Positions 1-11,652 of a stretch of DNA of 64,000 nucleotides are shown here, in pieces. The stretch is from Prostheceraeus crozeri. Lineage: Eukaryota; Platyhelminthes; Polycladida; Euryleptidae. Every line of letters begins with the position of its first letter. Positions within the stretch are counted from its first letter, which is position 1. Location of the stretch: positions 62,001-126,000 of the forward strand of contig CAJQUW010016874.1 in NCBI GenBank assembly GCA_907163375.1. The letters are read 5' to 3'. Under the pieces are notes generated by a model. That model was given only the letters and a program-made list of their open reading frames with translations. It had not been told where the DNA came from and did no database searches. A program made the translations under genes and the position numbers.

Positions 1-156
1 AAATAATAAATTATAAGACAATGTATCACTTTAAGTGCAGATATCTGCGCTGTTCTAAAACCTCAAATACTCCCTCTTATCGATCATGGAGTTAAATGCA
101 TATATTATGTAGTTATATTTAGGTACACATTCGGTCTTATCAAGCAACTTTTAATT

Positions 157-337
157 GTCCCGAGCGTTACTAATTTGTCACATTAAGTTATATAGCAATT
201 GATTCCGCAAGATAGATGATAAATTTTACCGTCAAGTATCAATGACTACTCAGCATAAACCTATAGTAATGTTGGATCTAATATTATGTTTTTCTTCTGC
301 TTCACACACTTCATTGAAAATGTGTCGCGAGCGTTAC
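157..337 (+). repeat. Upstream copies of the 14-bp motif GTCGCGAGCGTTAC
   Basis: The motif occurs at 157-170 with one mismatch (GTCCCGAGCGTTAC) and at 324-337 exactly. Both copies face the same way as the gene at 648. The sequence between the two copies is not repeated, so only the motif is conserved. The rest of 1-640 is AT-rich and shows no gene. Confidence 0.8.
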
Positions 338-647
338 TTTTACACTCCGTTTCTTATTCATCATTTTTAGTTGATGATTGCAGCAGAAAGTAAGATATCA
401 TTAGATATCTTCAGTCAAATTCATGGATGTTATTACCACAGAGATGAGAATTTGAGATAAATTCTCACGCTAAGAATCAGGCTGACAGTCGACGATAGCT
501 TTGCGTAGACCATAGAAAATTACTCACGTAGTCACGTGACTATCGATAACTTCGACATAGGTATAGGATAAGAAACCGTGCACTGACATCAGTTTTACTT
601 CGTTTGTCAACTGCGTGCTTCTAGTTCGTCTCTGACTCTGTTCAAAT

Positions 648-2369
648 ATGCCTCTAAGTGCCGCGGAGAAGCAAAGGCGTTATCGCGAACGTAAGAAGGC
701 CTCCGAAATCTATCGTGAAAAAGAAAAGCAAAGACACAAGATATATCGACAGCGAATTAGAAGGTGTGATGCTGTCAGAGCCTACGACAGAGAGAGGCAA
801 AGGAATCTTAGAAAGACTGAACGAAATCGACGCTTACTCCAAACTAAAGATAATCTTGAAAACAGCTTTTCGTCGGTACAAAGCCGAGCACGATGTATCT
901 GCAAGGTTGTGAGAGCTTTACCTCGGTCTCCAAATAAGCAGAAACTGGTAGTCAACCTCTTGGCTGCAAAAGTAGGCGTGAAAACGATGCAGTGTGATCC
1001 CAGTGACAGTAACAGGCGTGAAAAGAAGGGACTTTCCCATGAACTACGAGTATCAGTCGAAAAATTCTACTTGTCTGATAAGATATCTCGAGTTTCTCCT
1101 GGAATGAAGGACAGTCGAATGTTTGTCATCGATGGTAAACGTCAACGCAAGCAACTTAGACATCTTTTGATGACTATCAAAGAGGCTCATGCCATCTTCT
1201 GCGAAGAAAGTTCTGAGGTCAAGATCGGATTGACTTCTTTCCAAAAGATGCGTCCGCCCTTTATTCGTTATGCATCTGAAATTCCTCACAACGTATGTGT
1301 TTGTGTAATTCATGAAAACCTTCGACTGAAGTTATCTGTCTTGACAGACTTCTTACAAGACTTCGAGGGACCTCCAAGGGCTTCAGATTACGTCAGATTG
1401 ATTACCTGTTCTCGTACATCGGAATCTTGTATGATTCGGACATGCAAGGCATGTAGCGCCAGGGAACTGATGGCATCTGAGGAGGATGAACAACAGCAAA
1501 TATCTTTCTACCAGTGGAAGAAAGCTGATGGTACCAGGAATACCCGCATTGAGAAACTGAAATGTGAAGCATCGGTCAAAGATGTTTGTGCATCCGTGAA
1601 CGAGAATTCAAAGACTTTATTGTGGCACATCTTTATCAATCAGCAGCACTCAGCGTTCGAAAAGCAACGATCAGGTGGAGAGAAGATGCTTCAAATTGAC
1701 TTTTCAGAAAATTATTCTTTTTCCCAACAAAATGAAATCCAATCAGCACATTGGAATAAGAAACAAATTACTATCTTCACAGCAGTGTTCTGGTTCGGCG
1801 ATACGGTCATGTCATATGCGATACTCAGTGACGACCTTGATCACTGCAAATTTGCTGTCTATGCGTTCCTCAAGACAATTATTCGAGATCTAAAGTGGAG
1901 TGGACTGATTTCGTCCGGCGACAAAGTTCAGATATGGAGCGATGGAGCTGCGAGCCAGTTTAAGAACAGGTATACGCTCTCTACAATCGAGGTTTTTAAC
2001 AAGGCCTTTGGTATTGACGTTATATGGAACTTGTTTGCATCTTATCACGGCAAGGGTGCTGTGGATGGAATCGGAGCCCGCATGAAGCAGGCAGCGCATT
2101 CCAGTATGCGTCGTGGAAAAGTAACAAACGATCTGAAATCATTCGCCGACGCAAATACAGGTGGTCGGATTACGGTCAAAATAATTCCGAGTGATTTAAT
2201 TTTGAGACGGAAAAAGGAAGTAGAGGTTCGCTTTCAAAATATTAACTGTATTTCAGGTGTTCAAAAATTTCATCATTTTTCATCTGTTGAGGACGGATGC
2301 GTGGTAGCTAAGGTTTACAGTGATTCTGATGAGCATACAGGTATAAAGCATCGCATCATCAACAATTGA
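648..2369 (+). CDS. DDE/RNase H-like transposase-type protein, intact, 573 aa
   Basis: Single uninterrupted reading frame from an ATG to TGA. The N-terminus is strongly basic (MPLSAAEKQRRYRERKK) and rich in Arg/Lys/Glu over about 75 residues, as in a DNA-binding basic helix. A possible zinc-binding cluster follows at C254, C261, C266 and C269. The C-terminal half looks like an RNase H fold with three well-placed acidic residues: D351 in IDFSENY, D432 in IWSDGAASQFKN and D473 in HGKGAVDGIG. Proteins of this type occur as multicopy hypothetical genes in corals, molluscs and echinoderms, from memory. I infer a transposase or a transposase-derived nuclear protein, but cannot assign a named superfamily. 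It is flanked on both sides by copies of one 14-bp motif, which supports a mobile origin. No intron or break is visible, so it may be recently active or under selection. Confidence 0.65.
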   Translation: MPLSAAEKQRRYRERKKASEIYREKEKQRHKIYRQRIRRCDAVRAYDRERQRNLRKTERNRRLLQTKDNLENSFSSVQSRARCICKVVRALPRSPNKQKLVVNLLAAKVGVKTMQCDPSDSNRREKKGLSHELRVSVEKFYLSDKISRVSPGMKDSRMFVIDGKRQRKQLRHLLMTIKEAHAIFCEESSEVKIGLTSFQKMRPPFIRYASEIPHNVCVCVIHENLRLKLSVLTDFLQDFEGPPRASDYVRLITCSRTSESCMIRTCKACSARELMASEEDEQQQISFYQWKKADGTRNTRIEKLKCEASVKDVCASVNENSKTLLWHIFINQQHSAFEKQRSGGEKMLQIDFSENYSFSQQNEIQSAHWNKKQITIFTAVFWFGDTVMSYAILSDDLDHCKFAVYAFLKTIIRDLKWSGLISSGDKVQIWSDGAASQFKNRYTLSTIEVFNKAFGIDVIWNLFASYHGKGAVDGIGARMKQAAHSSMRRGKVTNDLKSFADANTGGRITVKIIPSDLILRRKKEVEVRFQNINCISGVQKFHHFSSVEDGCVVAKVYSDSDEHTGIKHRIINN

Positions 2370-2753
2370 TTGCACTAGGTCTTCTTGGAGAAATTCGTGT
2401 TTTTCATTCAACTTTGTTGGGAATGTTTTTACTAGATTATTCCCTTCTTAATTGTATGAGTAATGTACTTCTTAATTGTATGAGTAATGTACATGTACAT
2501 GTATAATGATCTTAAGTGTATTTGCTGGAATAATCACATACAGTATATGTTAACTTAATAATACTTTTGACTGTCTTGATTCATTTTCTTGGCTTGATCA
2601 CCTTATTATTCTTTGATTTCGATACTAAAAAATCGATAACGAAAAGGTCTGTGAAGTCTAACAATGTATGACAAATGTAACAAAATATATAATTATATCC
2701 AATTATTCAAAATCTAGCATCCTCAGCCGCAGAATATATTGAGGAAAAAAAGT

Positions 2754-3132
2754 GTCGCGAGCGTTACCTATCATCTAGAAGTTGCTGAGCTTTAAAAGAA
2801 ACATTTGGTTGAAAAGCATCATTTTCGCATTACCTAATACTCCCTAAAATCTGAAAATGAATAGAAGAATAGCACAGAAAAAATGTTCGATAGAATATTG
2901 AAAATTACACATGTATCAAGAGTTAGGTGATTTTTTTCATGTCGCGAGCGTTACCAACTTTAAGAGATTGGCAAGTCATGACACAATCATTCAAAGTTCT
3001 TTAAATGACGTGATCCGAAAGACAGAGGTATGAAATTAATTTTCCATACATTAAAAGATCACTAGAGTGTATAAATGTCTTGTACCAACTTATAATTCAA
3101 CTAAATGATCATTAATTTGTCGCGAGCGTTAC
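2754..3132 (+). repeat. Downstream copies of the 14-bp motif GTCGCGAGCGTTAC
   Basis: Exact copies lie at 2754-2767, 2941-2954 and 3119-3132, all in the same orientation as the two upstream copies. Spacing is 187 and 178 bp (167 bp upstream), with unrelated sequence between. The region 2370-3390 holds no gene. It also has a roughly 23-bp tandem duplication near 2448-2492. Confidence 0.85.
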
Positions 3133-3416
3133 CGTGTTTTGGTCCTGTAATATTATTCAATTCGAAATATCTGTGTCTGCAGTGTATTTTCAGACATCAT
3201 AAGAGTAATGCAGTGCAACAATCGCAGATCTATTAAACACGTGTCTTATTCATGATGAAAACTCAGAGGAATTACCATTTTTATTGAACTGAATATCGGA
3301 GTGTCGGACAAATAAAAGGAAATAAAAGACAAATGAAACACAGAATGAGGCAGCGTCGTCTTCAGCTTAAAATTTGATCACAAGAATGGAATCATAATAC
3401 GGTGGAATCATAATAG

Positions 3417-3820
3417 TTAATAATAAGTGAAAATTTCAAGATAGGATCTGCATCCCGAAAGAAATATTTTCTTGTGATTTGTTGTTGTAGATCGGGATTC
3501 TTTCCACGAACCTGTTTTACACACATCTCGCCGAATTCCTGTATTTCCATTAATGTCACATAAATGAATGTCAGCATCCGCATACAGTTTCCCGTCATCT
3601 GATCTACAGACATACTGAGAAATAGCTTCTATTTTTTTGCCGTCTTTAAAATAGTTTTTAAAATGGTCCATCAGCATGTCTTTCACTGCGCTGAATGAAT
3701 GATTACCTGGCGACAGGGGGGCATTGTCTATTTTCTTATCTTTATCGTACACATGTGAACGATCTCCATGGCCTTTAAAGAAACGCATTTCTAACTTCGT
3801 TGTTGCTGAAAGAAAGATGG
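3417..3820 (-). CDS. Unassigned reading frame, possible exon
   Basis: An open frame on the minus strand is preceded by a pyrimidine-rich CTTTCAG acceptor-like site near 3808. The first Met after it begins MRFFKGHGDRSHVYDKDKK. The product is hydrophilic, with a few cysteines in its second half (QYVCRSDDGK, HLCDING, DVCKTG). No family is recognised. It could be an internal or terminal exon of a host gene, or simply an open stretch next to the upstream element. Confidence 0.2.
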
Positions 3821-3899
3821 AAAATGACATGTCTGTCCAGAGACCACGGGTTAAAGAATTGAAGAACTTCGACAACAAGCAAAAATTTATCACATAATT

Positions 3900-4850
3900 C
3901 TGATGAATTTCAACGATTTATTTTGGAAGATTTTAAGGCACAATTCATTCATTTCGGAAATTCATTCAATATCGAGCGCAGTATGAATGACGGCGTGTCA
4001 AACATTGACCAAACAGATGATTCATTGATCACATTTGATTTCATTCATTTACGGAACTTTTTAATAGCTGCACTGTATCCCTAATAGTGATGTGCGATTA
4101 GATAAATTTCTCAACCGCAACCAACCGTAAAGAAAACTTCCCTAACTCTTACCAACCTCAACCGTTAGATTGTGTATCCGACTGTTAATCGTTTGAACGT
4201 AGGCTCGCTGAATCAATACACTACATCAGTTACCTACTGATCATCGCAATAGACTACAACTTGCATAATGCATGGCATACTTCACTTATCGACAAAATAC
4301 TGACAGCAGCCTAAAAAGTCTGCTTGTCTTCCCTAACTGTTACTATAAAAAGCTTTATTTCTAAAAGAAATCGTGGTTAAACAAGTTTATCAAATACATG
4401 CACACATGTAGTCAAAGACAGCGGCTTTGCATACGCTACAAATGCGAATCATATAGGCGCATGGGCGCATGTTCTATTGGTCTGTGGTACACTGCATGAT
4501 CAAGCCATTCTTTCTTTCATTTGAAAGCTGCTTCAATCACAATCGGCTAGCTAATAATTATACCTTTATATCGTGTAGGCTGCGTTACTGCACACGATGA
4601 CCTAAAAGAGGCCTACATGCCATGGTTTATCCTCGTAATCATAGCTCGCAGTAGTAAGGAATCCTCCACTTTAAACACAGCGCCCCCCCCCCTCGAGCGC
4701 GAGTCGGTGATGGTGGCTCACCTGAGTGTGAAAGTTCTGGACCCCGCCCCTCCCCCCTCGGCAGTGACGTCTTCTGTGAGTGGAGATGGGTGAGGGTTGG
4801 CTGTCGTGGTATGTCTTGGTCGACCATCCGGGTGGGTCTAGGTCGGCCGT
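3900..4850. other. Gene-free stretch with a GC-rich patch
   Basis: No gene is visible. At 4680-4860 there is a GC-rich patch with a C10 run, a GC-box-like CCGCCCC and a CRE-like TGACGTC at 4766-4772. It lies just before repeat copy A. It could be a promoter fragment, but no downstream exon can be tied to it. Confidence 0.35.
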
Positions 4851-4854
4851 CTAT

Positions 4855-6955
4855 GGCGAACGAAGCATCGCACGAGAAAACTGAGAGTAGATTCGGACTC
4901 TACGTGAAATTTTGGGTTCGGAAAGTGATCTCCAGCGCAATCAGAGAGAAAAAGTGCTGACCCCCTCTGGACAGCGACTTCAATCTTGGCTTGTAGGGAT
5001 TGTAGAAAGTCGTGCAATAGCTCGTTTAAAAACTAAGAGTTAGACAGATTCACTGGAGGAAACGGCTTGTCTCTACGTTCCTTCGTTTAGTTTGAAAGTG
5101 ACTTTAAGATTTTAAGAATCTCCGAAAAGACTACAGAGTTAGAATTTTAAGAAAATGTCTCTAGCTGCTAACGAAGCATCGTATGAGAATTCTGCAACCA
5201 GATTTGGAATCCTCGTGGCAATTTATACCCGGCTAGATGAGTTTTGAGGGTTGTGAGTGATACAAAATTTCGAATTTTTTATGCATCGAATTTTTCGATT
5301 TTTGATGATGAATAGCGGAGGATTTGAAGTGAGTAAAGGCGTCGGATTTCTTTTAGTGGAGCTCTAGAACCGGAGATATACGAATCAGCTGATGTACGAA
5401 TCCTATATAAGCTGGGAACCGAATGAGAAATTTCATTAAGACGAGAGATTGTCAGAGGTAGGTTGTCTCTACGGAGCTCTGATGATAGCATCAGAAATTC
5501 CAAAATCAGGTTTCCGTAGGAAAACGACTTAGAAAATTTCATTGCTGATATCACCTAAGGTGTCAGACTTATAGGTTAGCCAGTATGTGGCTAGTGATCA
5601 CTTTGATCAAGTAGGTCAAATACTTATAAACGGTGTATCGTCGGTTCTAGTGCACCGATTGAGTTGATTCGAATTGCTTGTGATAGACTACTTATAAAAT
5701 TTATTAAGAAGTACTAAATGCCAAAAAAATTAGATTTGCTATTTTTCGATGTTTTGTAAGGTTTTCAAACCTTCTGATTTCAATAAAGATATTCATAAAG
5801 TTGTCAGAGGCGAGCTTCGGCTCGAGACTTGTTTCCTGATGTAAATAACTCCACCGGTTTTCATGTCAAAATCGGGGTCCGAATACCAACACAGTGATAT
5901 GACACACGCTCTGTCCTCAAGAAATTGGATCTGAGGGCGGAGGCCTTGGAGTCGGGATAAGATGCCCTCTGAGCAATGCCTGTAATGGATTCATCAGCTT
6001 AACTTGTCTATCCTCATGCACTGACAACATTGTTGCATGAATTTAAAGTCAATTTAAAGTCCTTTTTTCGCTTCAGAAATATGGTTGATTACAATAACGC
6101 CAAGACGGCTTTCAAACTTTGCGTACATAACCTCTCGCGAGTTACTCAGGAACTCAAGAAGGCTCAATCGCGAGAGGTTCTCGCACCTCGCTCGTAAGGC
6201 CAGAGAAGAACAGTTCTTGGTCGAGAGAGAAAGTCAGGAGAAGGAGTTATGAAGGATGAGTTAGGAGATAGAAGGGTTGCGAAAGCAGTAAGGGAAGGTG
6301 GTGACGACTAACCAGGAGCTGCACAAGCAAGTTCAGAGTAGCAGTACTCAACGGTCAAGTCGTCTCCACATTCCCCTAGATAGAAAATGAGGTGTGCCCG
6401 CACGACCGCTCCTCTGGGACCATGGCAGAGGGGAGATGTGTTATAGCAGAGCTAAAAAAGGTATCGAATGCCTCCATTTCACCTTCGAGCACAAGGAGGC
6501 TATCACAGGGTTCCTGTTCGAACCACGAGCTGAAAAGATCTGTAAGTTAAAAATAAATAAATTAAAATTTACGATGATAGCTAACTACTTCTTTCTTTAC
6601 AAACATCCATGAGAAGCATCCACCAGGTCCTATTTCCGAGCCGAAGGAAAAGCGCCAGCCATAATCCCGCCTTATCCAACGTCCCGTGAACGCCACAAAC
6701 GGCTCTCTTAAGAGCCAATTTTAACGTTGAATGGCACGGAGAATTTCGGTATGACACTTCCTGCTGACGGGCGTTCTTTCGAGACAGCGGTGAAACCCGT
6801 AGTGAGGAGTGTAGCAGGGGGCTGAGACTTCATTAATCCGACCCTCCAACAGTCGTTGTGGTCTTATTCCTCAAAGTAGCACTCTAAATGTCATGGGCGA
6901 CATTTAGCTATCTGCCACAGGTTACCTTTTTAAATTCTCCATTGTATACGTTATC
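4855..6955 (+). repeat. Coiled-coil repeat family, copy A (decayed, internally deleted)
   Basis: This stretch is the reverse complement match of 21785-25140. Clear shared blocks are around 4975-5260, 5810-6000 and 6740-6955 in this copy. The order in the + direction is: long noncoding leader, an acceptor-like CTTCAG before an ATG near 6080, the remnant of a coiled-coil coding part, a better preserved C-terminal part, and a 3' end. The leader contains an internal direct repeat (AACGAAGCATCG at about 4859 and 5170). Compared with copy B, much of the N-terminal coding part is deleted and the coiled coil is full of stops. No TIR, LTR or transposase was seen, so the class is unknown. Confidence 0.7.
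6394..6612 (+). pseudogene. C-terminal remnant of the coiled-coil repeat protein, copy A
   Basis: The 72 open codons match the C-terminus of the copy-B protein position by position: ..GEMCYSRAKKGIECLHF.. here against ..GERCYSRVKKGVDCLHF.. there. The conserved core has two cysteines, a histidine and a KICKLKI tail. The conservation of this short block in a copy whose coiled coil is destroyed suggests it was the constrained functional domain. The first Met is probably not a true start. Function unknown. Confidence 0.5.
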
Positions 6956-6959
6956 TGAG

Positions 6960-8125
6960 AATGAATCATGATTTCTCTTAAGAACTGAATCTATCATTGG
7001 GGCTAAATGATGACAGGATGAAACGGGGAGTCACTCTTACGCCACACGTATACAAAATCACTTTCTATCTTCTCTAATGGTACGATCTCTTTTCATAGAA
7101 AAGAAGACCGATAATAAATGTGATGATATTTACAACCATGTATGTAATTAACCCCATACCTAAATTCTTCCATTTATTTCCATTTCTATATCAATACATT
7201 GCAAAACAAAGACATGTAGTATGTAGATCATTTGCAAGTCACTAAATACTTTATAGCATCTTAGACGTTTGGGAGCATCCGGCACTCTCCTTATACACGT
7301 TGCATTCGGCGTCCACGTCTCGTCAGTCCAAACAATCCCCCTTATCTTCCCTTACTCCTTCTCATACTCCTTGCTTTCGCACTCCTTCACTTCTTCCTCA
7401 TCCCACTCGTCGACGATAATGGAGTCGGAAATTTCCATGGCGGGAGGTGCAGCTTCCATTATGAGATAAATGAAAATGAGAAGTGTTTCAATTTTCTAAC
7501 TTTTATATGTTTTTCAACAATGAATTCCTCAACAGCCAATCAGAACCATTCCCATTTAGACAAGGAATAACCAATAATTGAGTAAAAACAGGCAGATGAA
7601 ATAAATGAACATTTATTAATCAATTTACAAATAATTTAAACTCTATTCGAAAGTCACATTGCCCCATAGGCTCTCACAGTCAGTGCAGTTACACTTAAAC
7701 TGCGCTCCTCCGCTGCAGCCAACACACCAAAGACGTAGTTACATTCTACTTCATTTGGGAGTTGGAATGATGGACTATACCATCTCCGTATATTATGGAG
7801 ATGGCTAATGTCTGTTTCCATTTTCACATCCCTTGTTTTGTATTGTACGTATTTCCACCGCACATTTCACACCTGCGCGTCCTCTTCATCCATCAACGAC
7901 AATTCTTCTTCCTTTTCACCCGTCGGTAATTCCAACTTTGGAATATTATCCAGCCTTCTCTGCTTCTCCACCTTTGCCTTTTTCGGAGCGGAGCGCAAGT
8001 TGGCATCCTTGATGCAGACACTGGCGAATTCATGACTTTGAAATGTATGCCATAAACTTGATTTTTAGTGCTTAAGTATAAGCAAGCAACCAATCAAAAT
8101 GAATAGCCATTAAATGGTGAGTACG
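6960..8125. other. Unassigned stretch with short minus-strand open frames
   Basis: No gene can be assigned. Short open frames on the minus strand lie at 7654-7863 and 7893-8093, and an acidic one near 7360-7460 begins MEAAPPAMEISDS. They sit directly before the Polinton fossil and could be remains of its other genes, but none shows a motif I recognise. Confidence 0.3.
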
Positions 8126-8130
8126 GGAGT

Positions 8131-8140
8131 ATATAAAGGG
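8131..8140 (+). promoter_or_regulatory. TATA-like box
   Basis: TATATAAAGG lies about 350 bp before the zinc-finger part of the Polinton fossil and faces it. It may be the old promoter of that polymerase gene. Confidence 0.4.
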
Positions 8141-9628
8141 AGAAAATAGACTAAATTTCTTTCAATATTTGAGACGTATTACCACCCAGTGAACTTTTCT
8201 CTCCACTCAAACATATTCTAACGTTGCTGACGTATCCGATTTTGGTTTGAGTCAATTACTACATTCTGACTATCAAAGTATCAGATTTTGGCTTAGTTCC
8301 GCTGAAATGGTAAGTTAAAAATTTTATCACTCCTCTCCCTTTAACGTTAGGTTAATAGCATATTTCTCAATTTCAGGCATCTACTTCATCATCAAGTCGC
8401 TCCCTTCGCGAAGAAGCTTCACAACTATTGAGTGAAAGTAGGTTGTAACAATAAACTAGGACTTCAATAGATGATGGAATGATTTCTCCTCCAGGTGATG
8501 ACAGTTTCATCTCAGGTGGCCAGTCACGGGAAGCATCCAAAGCGTGTGCTGATTGTGGGCATATCTTTACGAGGAAGCGTGATCTCGCCCGACACATCAG
8601 ACAACGTGTATGTCAACCCAAGACATCATCAATCTCCCGAGGTGAGGATGATTCTATTCAACATGTATCCTTTACTTGCGACTTTTGTTTCCAATCCTTT
8701 GAAACAGGTTTTGAGTTATCTTCACATAGACTTCACCACACACATACAAATGATAGTTATAGCAACAGCACCTCCTCTATTCGACTAACTGAAGTGTCGC
8801 TCAATAATATAGTGAGAAATTACCATATGGAATCCTCAGAAACTATTGTTGATTTTCCGGAGTGGTTCCATCAAAATTCAACATTGATAGATGCGCTCCT
8901 TCATAATTTAGAGCAGTTTAGAATAAAACCGCTCATCTATGTTAAAATAAAATATGTTAAAGTTGACCATCATACTGGCGAAATAGTACAGAGGTTGGAG
9001 TTTTACATACCCTCCTGCACATAATCTCCTGCTACAGAGGTAGACGATAAAGATGCATGGTTAAATTTTCACATTCAAGGACTAAAATCAAATATTGATA
9101 AATTTAACGAGCGCGATAGTGGTCAAATGTTTGATGGTATAGAATATGCCCAGTTTGAAATCACTCTATTAGAAATTTACAGTGGACGAGGCTCCTTCAA
9201 TCTTTCAAAAACGTTAAGAGATAAGAAAGCAGTCATTTCTGTAGATTGTGAATCACATTGTTTTAAGTATGCGGTATTATCCATTCTCCACTATCATGAT
9301 GTACAGCACAACCGCTTCCGCAGAATCAAATATCATCAATGGGAGAATGAATTGAAGTTTGATGACTGCAATAGTGAAGACATGAAATTGAAAGATATAG
9401 AGAAATTTGAAAAAGTAAATGAAATTAAAATAGTTGTCCACATCTGGCAAGAGGTGGTTAAGGGTGTGCGTTACAACAACCGTTCATCAACTTATGATAG
9501 GGTAGTCAATCTCCTATAAAGATATCAAAATAATAGTGAAAATTACCATTACTGCGGTATTCCTAAAGTGACTCGACTATATTCCCACTTAACATCCAAA
9601 AAGGGGAGCATTTTATTGCGATCGCTGT

Positions 9629-10267
9629 ATGCGATCCTTCTGGTCAAAAGATAAATTTCAAGCACATTATGAATGGGGTAATCGGGGTAAACTGCAAATA
9701 GAACGCATGCCCAAAGATAAAGAGTTTTCATACCGAGAGAATGGTGATGAATTTAGTCCTCTTCGTGTCATCTATGCTGACATCGAATGCTATATTGATG
9801 ATAACACCCATACAGCGGCAGCCATATCATGTTATGAGGTATGGCATGATTACTTCAAAAGTAAACCTAATAAAATGCACGTCTGTCAAGGTGAGGATTG
9901 TATACATAAATTCTTACAATTTCTCGAAAGCGTTGTCAAATTTCAGGATAAATATAATACTGAATTCCAACGCAGATCATTGAATATGTCAGCAAATGAT
10001 CAAGTGAAATTTGAAAGTTGTAAAGTCTGTGCAAGATGTAGTAAAGCGTTTGATGAAGATAAAAACAAGAAAGTGCGCGACCATGATCACATCACCGGTA
10101 AATTTAGAAACGCACTGTGTTCAAGATGTAACTTTTTACTGAGACTGAAACGGCGTACTATACCCGTTATTTTTCATAACTTCAAAGGATATGACAGCCA
10201 TATAATAAAAGAGGGCTTAGGAAAACTAAAAGAGTGGAAGTTAAGTGTAATAGCTCAAACGAGATAG
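9629..10267 (+). pseudogene. Polinton DNA polymerase B, exonuclease part (fossil)
   Basis: This is the most readable part of the fossil. ADIECY is the acidic exonuclease I motif of family B polymerases. The CARCSKAF ... VRDHDHITGKFRNALCSRC block has paired cysteines and histidines resembling an endonuclease VII/HNH insert, a common feature in Polinton polymerases of invertebrates. HNFKGYDSH follows, as expected of the exonuclease II region. A near relative of its N-terminal region lies at 54.2-55.0 kb. Confidence 0.75.
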
Positions 10268-10274
10268 AAAAAAA

Positions 10275-11640
10275 TACCAAAAGAAATAGATTCACAGAAC
10301 AAATGTGTCACAGGTTCACACAAAACATGAGCAGATGCTTTAATCAGAGTGGAACATAATGAGTCAATACCAGGATCCTTCGATTTCAGATTGAGGATAT
10401 CACGGAAAACCATCTCCGACGATATATCAACTGACCAGGGAGTTTCATTTGAATCTGGAAGATGGAAGTTTGACCAGACGGCATTCGACGTGAATTGAGA
10501 TCTGACCCTTCGAGAGAAGGATTCCGCTAAATGCGCCGGACTGGGATGACCATTTACCATTGTGTCAGAAAAGGAACATGACCTAGACTTGAGGTTGCAC
10601 ATTTCACGCACAATCGTCCAGATACTCTTATCCGTGTTGGCACAATTAGAGCATTTTGAGACCGAGCGTTTCTTTGCTTTTGCAACTTCTGCTTTGATTT
10701 TGTCCCTGTAGTGCACGTATAAGGGCATGTTGCCTTCCCTGTATGCCTTGTATTTAAGATTGATTAATTGTTTAAGGATGGGTGTGATCCAAGGCTTGTC
10801 TTTGGATGACATCTCGACGTAATGCAGAGGAATTTCTTGAAGTGCCACATCAAAGAAGGAATAGAAAAGAGAGCATTTATCTTTTAAAGTAAAATCAGAG
10901 TTGTACATGTGATGCCACGGGGCTTGTTGTAAACAGGAGAGAAAATTGTCGACGTAGTTCTTACGGAAATCATAGATCTTTCGTATGTGTGAAACTTGAA
11001 CAGAGACATGACATGGGTTCATTAAAACAGAATTGTGATCAGACAACCCAAATGGTGGACATAAAATCCCGTTTAAGTACTTAGAACAGGATCAACAAAA
11101 ATTTTGTCCAAGGTAGCGGTCCCTCGAGTGGGGAAATCAACAACTTGTTTGAGACCAAATTGACTTTCGACATCATTACAAGGGAAATTGTTGAAATCAC
11201 CAACTAGCATAACATGGGTGGTTGGGTATGCATCAAAAACACTTTGTAAACTGAGAACAAGAAAGTCAGAAATACTGTGTAACTCATTTACGGACAGGTT
11301 CGGTGGTATATACGCGCACATAACACAAATCAAAGGATCTTTTATCATGATACACACACATTCAATAGACTTAAGGAAATCTGACAGATCAAACCTACAC
11401 GAAGTGAAGATGTCATTGACAAAGATACAAACACCCCGCCCTTCTTGCCGTTACTTCTATCACACCGGTAAGGCTGAAAATAACCACTCAAAAGAATTTC
11501 ATCATTAGACACATTATCACTGAGCCAGCTCTCGGTAATAGCGATGACATCAGGTTTAGAGGCGTGAGTAAAAACGAGAAGCTCGTCTATTTTCGGCCTC
11601 AGCGAGCAAATGCTAGAGAGTAGAAGAGAGGGAAAAGAAG
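10275..11640 (-). pseudogene. LINE ORF2: APE endonuclease, linker and start of RT, frameshifted
   Basis: The endonuclease opens with SLRPKIDELL and PDVIAITESWLSD (11640-11450). It continues after a frameshift near 11440 with CIFVNDIFTS, then with CAYIPP and the catalytic HVMLVGDFNNF block, plus PTRGTATLDKIF. A second frameshift near 11078 leads into GLSDHNSVL and the linker KPWITPILKQLINLKYKAY. The first RT motif, LKSKDPGIDSL, is present, followed by a stop at the junction. Domain A and the YADD motif are absent. Confidence 0.75.
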
Positions 11641-11652
11641 TCTTAAAATTCC

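Larger units (their letters stand above)
8131..10267 (+). mobile_element. Polinton fossil 1: zinc-finger leader, PolB N-terminal region and exonuclease
   Basis: Parts in order are: a C2H2-type zinc-finger region around 8.5-8.7 kb (CADCGHIF, CDFCFQSF); an N-terminal region around 8.8-9.5 kb with the landmarks WFHQNS, CFKYAVL and KLKDIEKFEK; and a family B DNA polymerase exonuclease region with the ExoI motif YADIECY near 9.78 kb. An HNH-like block KVRDHDHITGKF then precedes HNFKGYDSH near 10.2 kb. This order is typical of protein-primed polymerases of Polintons and adintovirus-like elements. The element is broken, carries several breaks, and stops at a LINE near 10.27 kb. The palm domain is not seen. 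Moderate age, older than the LINE junction. Confidence 0.75.

Noticed and set aside
4639-4827. Minus-strand open frame over the GC-rich patch
   Set aside because: Low-complexity, no homology, and open mainly because the base composition lacks stops.
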